Shown: piece after piece, positions 62,985 through 64,000 of the stretch
How the letters are laid out: every line of letters starts with the position of its first letter
How positions within the stretch are numbered: the first letter of the stretch is position 1
Origin: Branchipolynoe longqiensis
Taxonomy: Eukaryota > Annelida > Polychaeta > Phyllodocida > Polynoidae
Direction: 5' to 3'
Length of the DNA: 64,000 bases
Assembly (NCBI GenBank): GCA_030323885.1
Contig: CM059186.1
Location: 29,001,005 to 29,065,004 of the forward strand
Translations under genes and position numbers: made by a program
Notes under the pieces: generated by a model
Seen by the model: the letters and a program-made list of their open reading frames with translations, nothing else
The model's database searches: none
What the model was told of the DNA's origin: nothing

Positions 62985-63768
62985 GTTATAATGTGTATTA
63001 ATTTTATCTTGAAGTATCTTTTATTTTAAATGGTTAACTTTTGAGTTATTTGAAGTGCAACCATGCAAAGTTAATTTTGGCATGCATGTCCAAACTCTGA
63101 CAGCATAGCCTTCTGCAGTAATAGGTTCTATTCAATTGCTTCTGAATTGCCTTTTGTGTGGGGGCAAATGTGTAATAATAAATGCACAAGTATCTAAGTT
63201 AGATCAAATTTAACATAATAGACTACATCCGAGTTCCAGCGGCACGCATTGTGGGATGCATCAGAGCAAAACAAAGCCGCAAGAAGCACATGGCACATGC
63301 TAATACACTAGGTGCAGCTTTGAAATGTGCTAGTTTCAGCTCACCTCAGCTCTTGTTTGAAACATAGAATACTAACTAAAAAATATATATATAATAAATT
63401 AACATATGCCATGTGCATTTAGATTTAGACAAATCTAGGCACTCAGACTAGTGTTAGAGCCATAGTTTTATTTATTTTATTCATGTTTTTATTTATATTC
63501 TATGGTTTATGGAGAGTTGTGTCTTAAACATATTCATTATATTATTATATTGCATCCTTCTGTCCATGTTTATGCCAAATTGTTATGTATTTCTAGTTAT
63601 TTTGAATAAAATGCCAGTTTTGCCCTACGCATATCGGCAAACTCACTGGGCGTACATCTTTGCTTTGCTCCCAACGCCGTTTTCAGTGCATGCGCAGTCG
63701 GAACCGTGATGTAGTCTATTGTTTTGGTTTTGAAAATTTGATGTCTTCATTAGACTATGTAACTTTAA
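62985..63768 (-). mobile_element. TTAA-MITE split by a TA-flanked element
   Basis: Left part 62985-63218 (GTTGATAGTTATAATGTG ... CTAAGTTAGATCAAATTTAAC) and right part 63719-63768 (GTTTTGGTTTTGAAAATTTG ... ACTATGTAACTTTAA). Confidence 0.85.
63221..63716. mobile_element. TA-flanked MITE nested in TTAA-MITE
   Basis: 496 bp between TA dinucleotides. Inverted ends: left GACTACATCCGAGTTCC, right complement GACTACATCACGGTTCC. A TA target is known for Tc1/mariner-pogo elements. The interior is AT-rich and non-coding. Confidence 0.8.
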
Positions 63769-64000
63769 TGATTGTCCCTACCGTCCGGTATGTGAGCTGT
63801 ACCTGCTACCTGGGGTGCTGGGTCCCAGCTTCAGTCCTGACTTATGAGGGACCAGCAGAACTCAGAATGCATGTATTGACCACAGTGCACACCTACGATA
63901 CTTTACTGTTGCAACCTGTCAGAGCGAGACTTAACTCAGGCGGTAGCATGTCCACCTGTGAAGGTGTGGGACATCCGATCAATCCTGCTCAGTCGACCCA
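63769..64000 (+). other. Unassigned DNA ending in a tRNA-like head
   Basis: AACTCAGGCGGTAGCATG (A-box-like) at about 63932 and CATCCGATCAATCCTG (B-box-like) at about 63971, then CTCAGTCGACCCA, similar to the GAGTCGAACCA link of SINE-1. Probably the start of another SINE cut by the window. Confidence 0.4.

Overview
The window is non-coding genomic DNA from a eukaryote, almost certainly a marine invertebrate animal. The evidence is many tRNA-derived SINEs, 5'-truncated non-LTR retrotransposons, many small terminal-inverted-repeat elements (MITEs), kilobase-scale minisatellites and long microsatellites, with no operon-like coding. I cannot name the species. I found no supportable host protein-coding exon. 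The long open frames are artefacts of tandem repeats whose period is a multiple of three (about 26.16-27.48 kb) or that cycle through frames (14.2-15.5 kb). The only protein homology I recognise is two decayed retrotransposon fragments, at 57149-58312 (minus strand) and 60775-61090 (plus strand).

Layout. 0-9 kb: C-rich and AT-rich low-complexity DNA, 70-bp and 14-bp repeat fields, a near-perfect palindrome. 10.2-16.6 kb: G+C-rich minisatellites, a 1.3-kb array of an 8-bp unit, G-runs, and a 10-bp TATA-rich array. 16.7-25 kb: SINEs, several MITEs, polypurine and polypyrimidine tracts. 25.5-27.5 kb: a 60-bp pyrimidine minisatellite. 28-43 kb: dense SINE, pogo-like and Harbinger-like insertions, a promoter-like motif cluster near 32 kb, and two related GT-rich minisatellites each joined to a SINE tail. 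43.6-45.3 kb: a nested TTAA-MITE cluster that seems to have given rise to a 34-bp satellite, followed by an LTR-like segment. 45-56 kb: more SINEs, a long-inverted-repeat element with a perfect 10-bp target duplication, a polypurine field, and a nested pogo/Harbinger pair. 56.6-64 kb: a TTAA-MITE hosting both a SINE and a LINE, a second LINE tail, an hAT-like element, and a TA-flanked element inside another TTAA-MITE.

How the parts relate. One SINE family (tRNA-like head, conserved centre, CAACC-rich tail) supplies about 30 full or partial copies and has at least two different 3' tails. The MITEs form several groups by target site: TTAA, TA (pogo-like), TWA (Harbinger-like), 8-9 bp (hAT-like) and 10 bp (Mutator-like). 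Nested insertions give internal proof of several target duplications. The most unusual theme is that MITE groups with different ends and target sites have bodies built largely from a short iterated motif, different in each family. Family names used below (SINE-1, SINE-2, TTAA-MITE, GGTGGCGCCACC repeat) are local labels, not database names.
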